From positions 310,001-374,000 of the forward strand of contig NZ_BMOP01000002.1 of assembly GCF_014647135.1 (NCBI RefSeq): 64,000 nucleotides of DNA. The letters run 5' to 3'. The position numbers and the translations under genes were made by a program. Positions 1-8,797 of this stretch are shown here, piece after piece. The first letter of the stretch is position 1; every line of letters begins with the position of its first letter. The notes beneath the pieces are model-generated. The model searched no databases. It had not been told where the DNA came from and was given only the letters and a program-made list of their open reading frames with translations. This DNA is from Shewanella xiamenensis. Lineage in GTDB: Bacteria > Pseudomonadota > Gammaproteobacteria > Enterobacterales > Shewanellaceae.

Positions 1-2488
1 AATCGATACCCGCTTTATCGAGTTTGATAAACTCCTTATGTCCTAAGGTGTTAGCCATTTGCAGCCAAGATTGTGCCTGCGCGTCACGCATTGCCGCAGT
101 AAAGTGCCCAGTGCTTTGGTTATACAATGCACCTTGATATTGGTAAGGCACTTCCCACTCTGCTTGATGCCAAGCACGCTCAGCCAGCATCAATAAACGC
201 GGGAAAATCATGTACTCAACGGTATCGTTGCTGCGAATGGTTTCACTCCACAATTGCCCCTGTAAACCAGCAAAGTTTTTACCTTGCTCCCGTGGTCCAG
301 ATTTTTTGCCTTTCTCATCGGTTCTTGCCCTATCGTCGGCTTCGAAAGGCAGATTTTGCAAGTCGGTCCACTGCTCCGCATTCGCCACTAAGTTATCCGG
401 CATAAAGCTAAATACTTTGTGCGCGTTGGTGGCACGGCTTGCCCAGTAATAGCCGTGCTCTTTAGGATCGGCTTCGTAGGGAAAATCAAAATACAGCACT
501 TCAGGATTAGAGAGCACCACATCCCAACCGTTGTTCACTTGCTGATTGGCATGCTCATATCCTTTATAGGCGATCACATCCCAAATATTAGATTGGACTT
601 TAGCTGGCATATAACTTGGGCGAACATGGCTCATGCCATCACTCCAACCTGCGGCTTCAATGCCTTTTTCCGCCAGTTGATTCGATATCCGCTCAATAAA
701 GTAAGCGCCTAAATCCTCGATGGATTTCACGCCTTTATCGTTATTGGCTACAAAGGATAAACACTCAGGAGATTGCTTCCACGCCCCAGCGGTTTCGTCG
801 GCGCCGATATGGTATCGAGTTAATGGTTGACCCGCGGCTTGGTGTAATTTGGCAATTTCATCAATCACTTTATCGACAAATTGATAGGTCGATTCCATAC
901 AGACATTCAGGGTGTTGTCGTTGTAATACTGCACCGAAGAATACACAGTCGTATCAGCCGCATCCGACAACAAATAGGTTTTCGCCTCCGTAGGCTTACC
1001 TTGGGCGAGTAATTTACGGTAACGCGCCTCCATGGATTTTATCGCTGCGCGACTATGGCCAGGCATGTCCATCGAAGGGATCACTTGAATTTGGCGGGCA
1101 TCGGCATATTTGACTATATCGATATAGTCTTGTTTGCTATAGAAACCATTAACGCTCGACTCCGCAACAGGCCCACTGCCAAGCTGCGGTAACAAACAGG
1201 TAGTTTCCTCAAGATCGTGGCAACGCTTACTACCAATATCGGTCAGTTCAGGCAGACCATCAATCTCTAAGCGCCAACCTTCATCATCGGCCATATGCAG
1301 ATGTAATTTGTTGAGTTTGTAAGCCGCCATTTGATCAATCAGCGCAAAAATCATCGCCTTACTGTGGAAATTACGGGCCACATCGATATGCATACCGCGG
1401 AATGGATATCTTGGGCTATCTTCAATTGTCATCGCATTTACGCGCAGCTCTTGCACATCAATCAAACTGGCAAGTGACGATAGCGCATAGGAAAATCCTG
1501 CCGCATCACCTGCGGCAATCTTGATACCATCGGGTTTGATATCCAGCAGATAACTGCTCTCTGCACCTTGGCGCCAGCTCAATTTCACCACTAAGCCTTG
1601 TTCTGACTCTTTAACGCCCAAACGTGCTAAGCGTTCAAGCGCCGCAGCCACTTGCTCGGTTTTAAAAGACTGATTTCCAGCAGATGGACTCAATACTGAC
1701 GCGACATCCAATGTAATGCCAGAGGTGAGTGATACCGCTTTATCATGAGAATGGATCGCGACTTTTTGCGGCGTGGGAATAATGGTATTGACCGCTAAAC
1801 TGGCATCTTCACTGACATTTTGGTTATTGCTAAATAGCTGTGATGCGGTCGCAGGCACTAATTTATCCGCATCAGTACGGCGATACTGCTTCACCATATC
1901 GGTGTACGCCTCAACATAGTGGCGCACTTCCATCCCCGTTTCAGGATCTTGCTTCACTTGCGTGCTGGCAATCACCACTGGCGATAAATCCCCAGCAACG
2001 ATGTAATAGTTTGGCATAGCATCGGTTTCGGACAGTTGCCAAAGCTCACCACGGAACCTTAAGGTCTTTTTAACCCCTTTGTTAAAACCGCTGAATGCCT
2101 CAGTAGGCGTTATCCGATAAAGATCGCCCTTGACATGAGTGATGGAAAACTCTTTGCCCTCAACCGATTGCACCGGACGCATCTGGCTAAAATAAATCGC
2201 CCAGTCGTGACCTTTGAGATCAACGCCAGGGGCAAAATCAATTTCAGCTACAAAACAACGACCTTCAGCGGCGGCTTTGTCACAGTTATTATCGGGTCGG
2301 TTAGTGAGCACGCGATAACTCACGCCCAAGGTATCCCCAAACTGCTGCAATTGCGCTTGGGTTAATGACGCAGGCGTGGCGAGCTCGGCTGAGCTTGGCA
2401 CTGGCACATTCACTGTTTTAGGCGCTTGGCTACAGGCACTTAAACCTAATGCAAATAAAATGGCGGTGGCGGCAATCGTTTTATTCAT
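1..2488 (-). CDS. hex: Beta-N-acetylhexosaminidase (GH20) lipoprotein, 3' end cut by window
   Basis: Releases terminal N-acetylglucosamine from chitooligosaccharides, in the periplasm or at the outer membrane. About 829 codons are visible and the C-terminus lies outside the window. The protein starts MNKTIAATAILF and has a lipobox (LSAC) near residue 18, so it should be lipidated. An N-terminal chitobiase-type carbohydrate-binding region precedes the GH20 (beta/alpha)8 domain. Visible GH20 landmarks are FRGMHIDVARNF, HLHMADDEGWRLEI, PSMDMPGHSRAA and the catalytic HIGADE, whose Asp-Glu pair binds and protonates the substrate. It lies 28 bp behind the chemoreceptor gene on the same strand, so it is probably the third gene of a binding protein-chemoreceptor-hexosaminidase operon read from the NagR operator region. 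The family is certain; the exact substrate is inferred from context. Confidence 0.93.
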   Translation of the reverse strand, partial: MNKTIAATAILFALGLSACSQAPKTVNVPVPSSAELATPASLTQAQLQQFGDTLGVSYRVLTNRPDNNCDKAAAEGRCFVAEIDFAPGVDLKGHDWAIYFSQMRPVQSVEGKEFSITHVKGDLYRITPTEAFSGFNKGVKKTLRFRGELWQLSETDAMPNYYIVAGDLSPVVIASTQVKQDPETGMEVRHYVEAYTDMVKQYRRTDADKLVPATASQLFSNNQNVSEDASLAVNTIIPTPQKVAIHSHDKAVSLTSGITLDVASVLSPSAGNQSFKTEQVAAALERLARLGVKESEQGLVVKLSWRQGAESSYLLDIKPDGIKIAAGDAAGFSYALSSLASLIDVQELRVNAMTIEDSPRYPFRGMHIDVARNFHSKAMIFALIDQMAAYKLNKLHLHMADDEGWRLEIDGLPELTDIGSKRCHDLEETTCLLPQLGSGPVAESSVNGFYSKQDYIDIVKYADARQIQVIPSMDMPGHSRAAIKSMEARYRKLLAQGKPTEAKTYLLSDAADTTVYSSVQYYNDNTLNVCMESTYQFVDKVIDEIAKLHQAAGQPLTRYHIGADETAGAWKQSPECLSFVANNDKGVKSIEDLGAYFIERISNQLAEKGIEAAGWSDGMSHVRPSYMPAKVQSNIWDVIAYKGYEHANQQVNNGWDVVLSNPEVLYFDFPYEADPKEHGYYWASRATNAHKVFSFMPDNLVANAEQWTDLQNLPFEADDRARTDEKGKKSGPREQGKNFAGLQGQLWSETIRSNDTVEYMIFPRLLMLAERAWHQAEWEVPYQYQGALYNQSTGHFTAAMRDAQAQSWLQMANTLGHKEFIKLDKAGID

Positions 2489-2516
2489 GATATTCCTTTT
2501 CTAGCTTCAGAAATGG

Positions 2517-4004
2517 CTACAATCTGAAGGAAGTTACTAACGTCCGCAGTCTTTCCCCTTGGTGAAACAGTCGCTCACTCGATTGTGCTAGATGCTCACT
2601 ATCGAGGGAGGCTGAACCTGAGACATTGGCAAGATCATTTAATGTACGAGAAATCGCTTCGGTGACACAGGTCTGCTCCTGCGCCGCATGGGAAACTTCG
2701 ATATTCATATTACTGATATTTGAAACTAAATCAGTCACTTTAGATAGAACGAGTTTAATTTCTTCCGAACGGTTGACCCCTTGATTGGAGAGAGTCTGAC
2801 TCGATTGCATCACATTCACGGTTTCGGCAACTCGGCTCTGCACCTGTTGGATCATTTTTTGGATTTCTCCCGTCGCCTGTTGGGTGCGACTCGCTAAAGA
2901 GCGCACTTCATCGGCAACGACGGCAAAACCACGCCCCTGCTCACCCGCTCTGGCAGCTTCAATCGCGGCATTTAACGCCAGCAGATTAGTCTGCTCAGCA
3001 ATGCTGCTGATCACCACCACAACTTCATCAATACGCTGCGTTTCCTGTTGTAACTGCGACACCGACTGAGCCGAACGTGTTAACTCAGCCGCAAGTTGGC
3101 GAGTAATGGCTAAGCCCGAGTCAAACTGACGCTGGCCATCGTCAACCGCCCTATCGGCTTGGGTTGCCGCATCGGCGGTACGTTTAGCATTGATGGCCAC
3201 TTCGTTGGCACTGGCACTCAATTGAGTCACGGCCGTGACCGCGGCTTCGGTTTCTTTAAGCTGAGCTTGCACACGCTGGTTGTTACTTTGCGACAACGTG
3301 CCCAGCGCTTTAGCATCGCCCAATAGCAGAGCAGAGGTTTCATGCACCCTTGAAATCGTGCCGTGAATGTGTTCGACAAAACCGTTGAAAGCATTGGCGA
3401 GCTTGCCAATTTCATCTTCAGTTTCAACGGGTAATCGATGACTTAAATCGCCATCACCATTAGCAATCTCTTCTAACGCGGTGACAACCTTATCTAATGG
3501 GGTGATCACTAAACGCTTTAAAATAATGAAAATAACGAAGAGGCTGCCCGCTAAAATCAACAAAGCCTGTATAAAGTAGCTCAGCAACAACTCGGATAAC
3601 TGCGCTTTTACGGGCAAAATGGAAAAAGTAATGGTTAAGCGTCCGGTAGGATTACCTTGGTCGCTGAACTGTAACTCTCTTGTTTGTAGATAGTTGACGG
3701 CAACTTCCTCGGCTTGTTTATCCTCTGCGAGCAGCTTACCGCGATGATCCACAACGGTAATTTGATAAATTTGTTCAGACTTTAACATGACGGATAATAC
3801 AGCCCGGATCTGTTCGTAATCGTAGGTAAAAATCGGCTGTGCCATTGTGACTTGCAGATTAGCGACCGTATTGTCTTCAAAGGCCATTTCGCTGCTCATT
3901 AGCTTATCGCTCGCCAACCAATAGGATGCTCCAAACAAGGCGCTCACGATCGTAAATATCGCCGCAGCTAGCCCAATTTGTACTTTTAAGGCTAAATTTT
4001 TCAT
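2517..4004 (-). CDS. Methyl-accepting chemotaxis protein of the chitin/GlcNAc locus
   Basis: Transmembrane chemoreceptor of 495 aa. TM1 covers about residues 8-30, a periplasmic sensor runs to about 138, TM2 covers about 139-162, and a HAMP domain follows to about 216. A long cytoplasmic coiled-coil ends in the conserved MCP hairpin tip, with [20 protein letters not shown] and [12 protein letters not shown]. The start codon overlaps the stop of the upstream solute-binding protein gene (TAATG), which indicates translational coupling. The periplasmic region is small, so the receptor may sense its ligand through the co-encoded binding protein rather than directly. Its place in this locus fits chemotaxis toward chitin sugars, matching the receptor called McpNag in Shewanella. 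That assignment is from gene order; the ligand is not shown by sequence. Confidence 0.93.
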   Translation of the reverse strand: MKNLALKVQIGLAAAIFTIVSALFGASYWLASDKLMSSEMAFEDNTVANLQVTMAQPIFTYDYEQIRAVLSVMLKSEQIYQITVVDHRGKLLAEDKQAEEVAVNYLQTRELQFSDQGNPTGRLTITFSILPVKAQLSELLLSYFIQALLILAGSLFVIFIILKRLVITPLDKVVTALEEIANGDGDLSHRLPVETEDEIGKLANAFNGFVEHIHGTISRVHETSALLLGDAKALGTLSQSNNQRVQAQLKETEAAVTAVTQLSASANEVAINAKRTADAATQADRAVDDGQRQFDSGLAITRQLAAELTRSAQSVSQLQQETQRIDEVVVVISSIAEQTNLLALNAAIEAARAGEQGRGFAVVADEVRSLASRTQQATGEIQKMIQQVQSRVAETVNVMQSSQTLSNQGVNRSEEIKLVLSKVTDLVSNISNMNIEVSHAAQEQTCVTEAISRTLNDLANVSGSASLDSEHLAQSSERLFHQGERLRTLVTSFRL

Positions 4005-4993
4005 TATGTTGCACCTTGCATACTAAATAGATCTAACCACAGCTCCTGGCGTTCAATCGGCGTTAAGGGATGTAAATCTGGCGTATCTAAGCGGATAATC
4101 ACGCGCCGCTCAAACTGCGCATCACGGTAGAGCTGCTCAATCTTAAGTTCACGATTAAACATTTCATCGAAGCTACCGTCGCTAATCATGTGTTCAAGCC
4201 CCGCTAAGATTGCCTCAGCTAACTCGGGGCGTTTTGGTGAGACAAAAAAATAGGCCGGAGAGCGATATTGCAGCAGGATATGGCTATCAATCTTAAGTGC
4301 GGGATCGGGGTGGCTCGCAAGTTCATCGCCGATTTCCTGTGCGCCAAGCGCAAGGTAGTCGAACCGTCCACCTTCTAACATCGGGTATAGATTGGTGTAC
4401 TGATAGCTCGTTACCAACGGCACATCATTGGCTTCGAGAATGCTCGCATCGGGCCAATAACGGTTTTGCCCAGCGGTTAATTGTTTAAAATCCGCCAGTG
4501 TTTTTACGTTGGCAAACTTAGCCTCATCACTCTTACGGATAATTAATAATCTGTTACCAAGCAATCCCTTAAACAGTGGGATCCGTACGGGCAGCATGGT
4601 TTCCTCAAGCTCTTTGGAAGTCATGCTCCAAAATACGTCAACAGTGCCGGCAAGTGCTTCTTCTGCATTGCGTTTTTGGTTCATCTGCGTCGACATTTGT
4701 TCTACTTGATACGGCTTGCCGGAGCGGCGCAGCGCCTCTTTAAGCAGATTAAACTGCCATTGCTGTTGGATGGTAGTCACTATCTTGATAGGAGTGGGAT
4801 TGCTTGCCGAAGAAGTGCCAGCCGCAAAAGCAGCATTAGTAAGCGTGAACGACATTTGCTCCACAGCGGCTATCGCGGTGAAACTCAACGCACACAGCAT
4901 AACGCTCGGCCAGAGTCTCAAGATGGACATCAACAAACGCTTAGCCAGAGTTGTCACTACGCTGCAAAGCAATGTAGCAATATGAATAACCAT
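4004..4993 (-). CDS. Periplasmic extracellular solute-binding protein (SBP_bac_3-like)
   Basis: Predicted periplasmic ligand-binding protein of 329 aa, with a hydrophobic export signal followed by the type-II periplasmic-binding fold ([20 protein letters not shown], then [20 protein letters not shown] and [12 protein letters not shown]). There is no ABC permease or ATPase nearby. It is translationally coupled (TAATG) to the chemoreceptor, so a sensory role is more likely than transport. The start at 4993 has a good AAGAGG Shine-Dalgarno 9 nt upstream but gives a long basic leader before the signal. An ATG at 4930 ([12 protein letters not shown]) gives a more normal signal peptide with a weaker ribosome site. 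The operon is preceded by a NagR-type operator at 5269 and by a terminator-like hairpin at 5089-5124. Ligand unknown. Confidence 0.8.
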   Translation of the reverse strand: MVIHIATLLCSVVTTLAKRLLMSILRLWPSVMLCALSFTAIAAVEQMSFTLTNAAFAAGTSSASNPTPIKIVTTIQQQWQFNLLKEALRRSGKPYQVEQMSTQMNQKRNAEEALAGTVDVFWSMTSKELEETMLPVRIPLFKGLLGNRLLIIRKSDEAKFANVKTLADFKQLTAGQNRYWPDASILEANDVPLVTSYQYTNLYPMLEGGRFDYLALGAQEIGDELASHPDPALKIDSHILLQYRSPAYFFVSPKRPELAEAILAGLEHMISDGSFDEMFNRELKIEQLYRDAQFERRVIIRLDTPDLHPLTPIERQELWLDLFSMQGAT

Positions 4994-5088
4994 GAATCGC
5001 AGCCTCTTTTATAACTGGAAAATCCAGCGAGTTTTATTTATTAATGCCGCTAACTTGTTTGCTTATACTAAGCAAGGTCGCTCTACCT

Positions 5089-5124
5089 AAAAAAATGGCT
5101 GGGCACTGCTTACAGTACCCAGCC
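5089..5124 (-). terminator. Intrinsic terminator in the leader of the SBP-MCP-hex operon
   Basis: Read on the minus strand, a 12-bp stem (GGCTGGGTACTG paired with CAGTGCCCAGCC, one mismatch, four-base loop) is followed directly by seven Ts. This is the architecture of a rho-independent terminator. No complete minus-strand gene ends just before it; the next gene downstream starts at 4993. It may therefore be an attenuator, the end of a small RNA, or the terminator of a lost gene. Confidence 0.75.
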
Positions 5125-5204
5125 AACGCTAGTTTCTGGGGAGAGACTATCAAATATTAAAGACAAACGTACCGCCGCCCGACCAGCAATACTTCTGCCA
5201 AACA

Positions 5205-5234
5205 CATGAATAAGGAGACCTCATCCTCTTCATG
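5205..5234 (-). other. Leader stem-loop upstream of the terminator
   Basis: CATGAA at 5205-5210 is complementary to TTCATG at 5229-5234, and the inner AGGA/TCCT bases extend the stem. In the minus-strand transcript this hairpin would lie between the operator and the leader terminator. It may be a structural element of the leader, or chance. Confidence 0.35.
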
Positions 5235-5268
5235 CAGACCTTACTAAACAACGCATCACACAAGCAGA

Positions 5269-5282
5269 TGACAGCGTTGTCA
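5269..5282. promoter_or_regulatory. NagR-type operator (LacI-family palindrome), copy 1
   Basis: TGACAGCGTTGTCA fits the palindrome TGACA-R-CG-Y-TGTCA with the central CG typical of LacI-family sites, extended to ATGACAGCGTTGTCAT. Three further copies occur in this window, all at this locus. It lies about 275 bp upstream of the SBP gene, in the divergent control region. Assignment to the LacI regulator at 11849 rests on motif type and clustering. Confidence 0.85.
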
Positions 5283-5413
5283 TTCATTAAATTACACAAG
5301 AAAGAACAGGATTTCTACATTTTTTTGACAATTAGCTTTATATTTTTAAGAAAAATAAATTTATTCTTTAAATTTCAATTTGTTAAATTTAAATCTATAT
5401 TTATCAACCTATG

Positions 5414-5427
5414 TGACAACGCTGTCT
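5414..5427. promoter_or_regulatory. NagR-type operator, copy 2
   Basis: TGACAACGCTGTCT matches the consensus in 13 of 14 positions. It lies 57 bp upstream of the permease start at 5484, a position suited to repressing that gene. Confidence 0.8.
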
Positions 5428-5483
5428 TTGACTGATAACATAGGCGCAACAACTCAAACGACACACTCAGTTATCTTAAAAAG

Positions 5484-6392
5484 ATGCTCACATATATCCC
5501 TACCTTTAAGCGTAAAAACACCTTCAGCGGCCAATATTATCGGTCGTTAACGGTACTGCTCACTCTGTTAAGCACATGGATAGTTTGGTTTGTTCAATTC
5601 GCACAACCATTTGAGTTAATTAAAGAATATGGCAAGTTTATATTTTTAGGAATAACAGGAGCTATCTTTGCTAATTCAACTGGAGCAGGCGGAGGCGTTA
5701 TTTTCATCCCTGTTTTCTCTAGTTTAGATTTTACCGAAACTCAAAGCGTTTCAACGTCTTTTATGATCCAGTGTTTTGGCATGACTGCTGGCGCAATTTC
5801 ATGGTCAAAATACTATCAACGGCATCACCATATGGATAAAACTTGGTATGGTTTTATTCCATGTATCTTGCTTTGTGCATGCTTTTCAGTACTCGGCCTT
5901 TGGAGCAGCGAGTTATGGCAACTGACTTCGCCCTCTTCGCTCCACACCAGTTTTAGCCTTTTCTCTATCGCACTTGGGATAGCAATCATTTTCAGCAGTC
6001 AACACCGCTATCTGCAAAGTAATAGTCTTAAATCCATAGACTATTTTTGTTTAGCGGTTATTGGTTACTTTGGCGGGATCATCACCGCTTGGTTGTCTGT
6101 TGGTGTAGGTGAACTGATTGTAATCTATCTGATGTTACGAGGTATCTGCGCCAAGATGGCGGTCGCGGTTGGCGTTGTGGTATCAGCCATAACCGTTTGG
6201 TCGGCAAGCCCAATACACGTGTTCTCCGACCACAGTCACGCTTTATATGAATTAGTGCTATTTGCAGGACCCGGTGCAATTATCGGAGGATTGTTAGCCC
6301 GCAAGCTGGCGCTATATCTTCCAGTCAAAACCTTAAAACTGTTTTTTGCAAGCTGGATTATTTTGACTGGGAGTGTGATGCTAGCAAACTAA
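5484..6392 (+). CDS. TauE/SafE-family membrane permease
   Basis: Predicted inner-membrane protein of 302 aa with about eight hydrophobic segments and the TauE/SafE (sulfite exporter, DUF81) signature: a glycine-rich NSTGAGGGVIFIP segment at about residues 62-74 and a second half-repeat with GVGELIVIYLMLRG. Family members are implicated in moving sulfonates, sulfite or other small anions, but most have no known substrate. The ribosome site is weak (AAAAAG just before ATG). A NagR-type operator 57 bp upstream suggests co-regulation with the chitin genes, so an amino-sugar-related or acetate-like anion is conceivable, but nothing in the sequence identifies the substrate. Confidence 0.8.
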   Translation: MLTYIPTFKRKNTFSGQYYRSLTVLLTLLSTWIVWFVQFAQPFELIKEYGKFIFLGITGAIFANSTGAGGGVIFIPVFSSLDFTETQSVSTSFMIQCFGMTAGAISWSKYYQRHHHMDKTWYGFIPCILLCACFSVLGLWSSELWQLTSPSSLHTSFSLFSIALGIAIIFSSQHRYLQSNSLKSIDYFCLAVIGYFGGIITAWLSVGVGELIVIYLMLRGICAKMAVAVGVVVSAITVWSASPIHVFSDHSHALYELVLFAGPGAIIGGLLARKLALYLPVKTLKLFFASWIILTGSVMLAN

Positions 6393-6407
6393 ATAGCCTC
6401 AATTACA

Positions 6408-6440
6408 ATAGTTCGCTTTAATATTATTAAAACGAACTAT
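6408..6440. terminator. Bidirectional terminator between TauE and sapC-like genes
   Basis: ATAGTTCG pairs with CGAACTAT and TTTAAT with ATTAAA, separated by one mismatch, around a three-base loop. It sits between two convergent genes. The flanks are A/T-rich but without a perfect T-tract. Confidence 0.65.
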
Positions 6441-6452
6441 ATAAAATTGAGT

Positions 6453-7142
6453 TTATTTTTCCATCACTAAATCAATTAAATTTAATGAGCAAAGATGCGC
6501 GTAAATAGCCGAATAGAAACCTCGTTTAGCAAAATCAAGTAATGTCGTATCATCTAACTGCTGCAGTTTTCCTTCGTCAATGGTATATATTCCATCAATA
6601 TTGGTTTTAGTGCCATCAAGTGTAGTCACTGTTAATGTACGTGGTTGCAACAGTCCATGATTGAGTAACACTTTGATAAAGTACTTTGTCATCTCATGAT
6701 AACTAGCCTGTAAACTCGCCAATTCAAGTTTTTTTGATAAATAAACCGTTTGATTGCCTGAATCATCAAATAAACGATGCGCTTCATGTTCTGCCACTGA
6801 TGAATTATTGACATCGACACCCAAGATAACTTTGTCGTTATCTATATAACTCATTCCAAAAGGATACAATTGAACTTGAATAGGTAAATAGCGACATTGC
6901 CACTGACCGTTTTTGAGTAACTTATTAGTATTAGGCTTAAGTGCAGTAATCGCAATGGAGAGGAACTCACCAGTTTGAGCGTTTTTTGTAAACACGATAG
7001 GGAAACTGGTCGCAGCAGACATAAACTCTTGAACCTGAAGAGGGAGCATATGCATGGTTTCAAAAAGGCTGTAATCAACCTTATCCCCAATCGCTAAATT
7101 TTTATGACTTGCGTCATTTAAAGGTACAAATTGTGTTTTCAT
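6453..7142 (-). CDS. SapC-family protein
   Basis: This 229-aa protein resembles the SapC family (PF07277), with FVPLNDASHKNLAI at the N-terminus, MLPLQVQEF and FPIVFTKNAQTGEF following, and LPIQVQLYPFGM at about residues 84-95. I see no signal peptide or membrane segment. SapC was named in Campylobacter S-layer work, but in Proteobacteria this family occurs mostly beside TonB-dependent receptors and flavin-dependent halogenases, with unknown function. That is the arrangement here: receptor, halogenase, SapC on one strand, 35 bp between the last two. Ribosome site AAGGA is 8 nt before the ATG. Probably cytoplasmic and co-expressed with the halogenase; activity unknown. Confidence 0.82.
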   Translation of the reverse strand: MKTQFVPLNDASHKNLAIGDKVDYSLFETMHMLPLQVQEFMSAATSFPIVFTKNAQTGEFLSIAITALKPNTNKLLKNGQWQCRYLPIQVQLYPFGMSYIDNDKVILGVDVNNSSVAEHEAHRLFDDSGNQTVYLSKKLELASLQASYHEMTKYFIKVLLNHGLLQPRTLTVTTLDGTKTNIDGIYTIDEGKLQQLDDTTLLDFAKRGFYSAIYAHLCSLNLIDLVMEK

Positions 7143-7177
7143 TTTATTTTTCCTTTTTACACATTAAATTAAAGCGC

Positions 7178-8701
7178 TTAGATAGCTTGCAAGCCATAAG
7201 TACAAATCTTATCAATCAATTCTCTATGTTCTGGTAACCCCTCAAACATTTGGCGCTTCACATTAGACATGTTACTCATATAAGCATTCAAATTAGCTTT
7301 TGCGACTAAACCTCTATCATGCGGTTGAGTCGGATATTTCATCCCATAAAGAACATATAAGTAATTATCTAAGTTAAACACCTCAAACTTTGAGGGGAAA
7401 TCCTCTGCAATAGGGCTAAATGACTTCCACATGTTAAGCCGCTCTTTTAACGGCTCAGGAATTGTCTCTTCACGCTGATTATCAAGCCAAAATGCCGAGT
7501 CATTTCTATCTGACAAACAATAATGCAATTTGGCAAATTCGACGACCCTTTCCCATGCGTGGTTAACAGTGCGATTAAAACGCATTGATAAGTAATCCAC
7601 CTCATCTTTATTAGCAGGGAAACGTTCAGCAAGAAATCGAGCAGAAAAGTCCGTTAATAAAATTGAAGTCGCTTCTATGGGTTCTAAAAAGCCCTGTGCC
7701 AGCCCTAATGCAACGCAGTTTTTGACCCAAAATTGTTGACGATAGCCTACCGTCATAGGGATTTTGCGATGGGGAATATCGGCAAGTTTACCACCAAGAT
7801 AACGGTCAAACTTTTGTTCAGCTTCAGTTTGATTCATATGCGCTGATGAATATACAAATCCTGTACCGCGGCGCTGGGTAAGCGCAATATCCCAAATCCA
7901 CCCGGCTTGATGTGCTGTTGCTTTAGTATAAGGAGGAATAACATCAGCAGGCTGAGTCGGAATTTGCGCAACTAATGCCGTATCAATAAAAAGTTGCTGC
8001 GCTTTACTGATAAATGGCACTTTTAATGCCTTAGCTAACAAAATAGATTCAAAGCCACTGCAATCAATATAGAAATCAAAAGATAGATTCCCCTGCTCAG
8101 TCTGCAATGACTCGATAGCGCCATCTACACCTAAGCACACGTCGTGTACCGTCGTTAAAATATGCTCTACATTAAATTTCTCAATGGCATTTTTAGCGAG
8201 TAATTTGGCAAACTTTGCTGCATTGAGGTGATAGGCATAGCCTAAAACACCAGCATATTCTGGCGTAGTAATGAGCTTTGGTGCTTTAGCCGCTTCGCAA
8301 GCTAAATGCTGTGGGGAAACAAAATCGGCAAAATATCCGCTTTGTTCGGCCAACCACGTCGATACAGCGTCACCTTGGTGTAAATTAATGATATCGAATA
8401 GATGATGATAAAAATTATGCTTACCGTGACGCGATTTATCTAACCAGTTCACAAATTTAATAGACTGTTTAAACGTGACATCGCATGTTCGAATAAATTC
8501 TGACTCACTAATACCAAAACTCTGTAATGATTTTCTAATCGAAGGCACTGTACCTTCCCCGACACCAATAATAGGAATATCAGGAGATTCAATCACTGAA
8601 ATAGATAACCCAGAACGCCCCTTCAATGCTCGGCCTAAGTGGTTCGCCGCTAACCAACCTGAAGTACCGCCACCTATAATAGCTATTTTTCTGATTGTCA
8701 T
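7178..8701 (-). CDS. Flavin-dependent tryptophan-halogenase-family protein
   Basis: FAD-binding protein of 507 aa in the tryptophan halogenase family (PF04820). The GGGTSGWLAA nucleotide-binding motif is at residues 10-19, GVGEGTVPS at 46-54, and TFKQSIKFVNW at 76-86 carries the lysine (K78) aligned with the catalytic lysine of PrnA-type halogenases. The second family motif, WxWxIP, reads WIWDIA here, so the proline is replaced by alanine. No flavin reductase is encoded nearby. Receptor-linked relatives such as BrvH halogenate indole-like compounds in vitro, but the natural substrate is unknown. ATG 8701 is preceded by GAGG at 6 nt; GTG 8704 is an alternative. It follows the receptor gene after a terminator and is 35 bp before the SapC gene. 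Confidence 0.88.
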   Translation of the reverse strand: MTIRKIAIIGGGTSGWLAANHLGRALKGRSGLSISVIESPDIPIIGVGEGTVPSIRKSLQSFGISESEFIRTCDVTFKQSIKFVNWLDKSRHGKHNFYHHLFDIINLHQGDAVSTWLAEQSGYFADFVSPQHLACEAAKAPKLITTPEYAGVLGYAYHLNAAKFAKLLAKNAIEKFNVEHILTTVHDVCLGVDGAIESLQTEQGNLSFDFYIDCSGFESILLAKALKVPFISKAQQLFIDTALVAQIPTQPADVIPPYTKATAHQAGWIWDIALTQRRGTGFVYSSAHMNQTEAEQKFDRYLGGKLADIPHRKIPMTVGYRQQFWVKNCVALGLAQGFLEPIEATSILLTDFSARFLAERFPANKDEVDYLSMRFNRTVNHAWERVVEFAKLHYCLSDRNDSAFWLDNQREETIPEPLKERLNMWKSFSPIAEDFPSKFEVFNLDNYLYVLYGMKYPTQPHDRGLVAKANLNAYMSNMSNVKRQMFEGLPEHRELIDKICTYGLQAI

Positions 8702-8754
8702 CACGAGCCTCTAAATTGGAGAAACCTAAGTTTATTATTAAATTTATTGATAAT

Positions 8755-8782
8755 AAAAAGCCTAGCGAATGCTAGGCTTTTT
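8755..8782 (-). terminator. Rho-independent terminator after TonB-dependent receptor gene
   Basis: AAAAAGCCTAGC and GCTAGGCTTTTT form a perfect 12-bp stem around a four-base loop, 16 bp after the receptor stop. The T-run on the minus strand fits termination of the receptor transcript. Halogenase and SapC expression would then need readthrough or a promoter in the roughly 50 bp left. Confidence 0.88.
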
Positions 8783-8797
8783 CGTGATTAAATTGAA

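Larger units (their letters stand above)
4994..5483. promoter_or_regulatory. Divergent control region between SBP-MCP-hex operon and TauE permease gene
   Basis: This 490-bp region holds no convincing gene. It contains two LacI-type palindromes (5269-5282 and 5414-5427), an AT-rich stretch between them that suits promoters, and on the minus-strand side a stem-loop (5205-5234) and a strong intrinsic terminator (5089-5124), both inside what should be the leader of the 4993 operon. A 45-codon minus-strand frame (5287 to 5150) begins within the operator and has no ribosome site, so I do not call it a gene. Confidence 0.75.

Noticed and set aside
5150..5287. 45-codon minus-strand reading frame ending in GGGTFVFNI before the leader terminator
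   Set aside because: The start codon is inside the operator and has no Shine-Dalgarno sequence. It could be a gene remnant, but I cannot support it as a gene; recorded within the leader finding.
5232..5435. 67-codon plus-strand reading frame in the SBP/TauE control region
   Set aside because: No ribosome site, low-complexity Phe/Ile/Lys-rich product in AT-rich DNA, and it spans one operator and most of a second.
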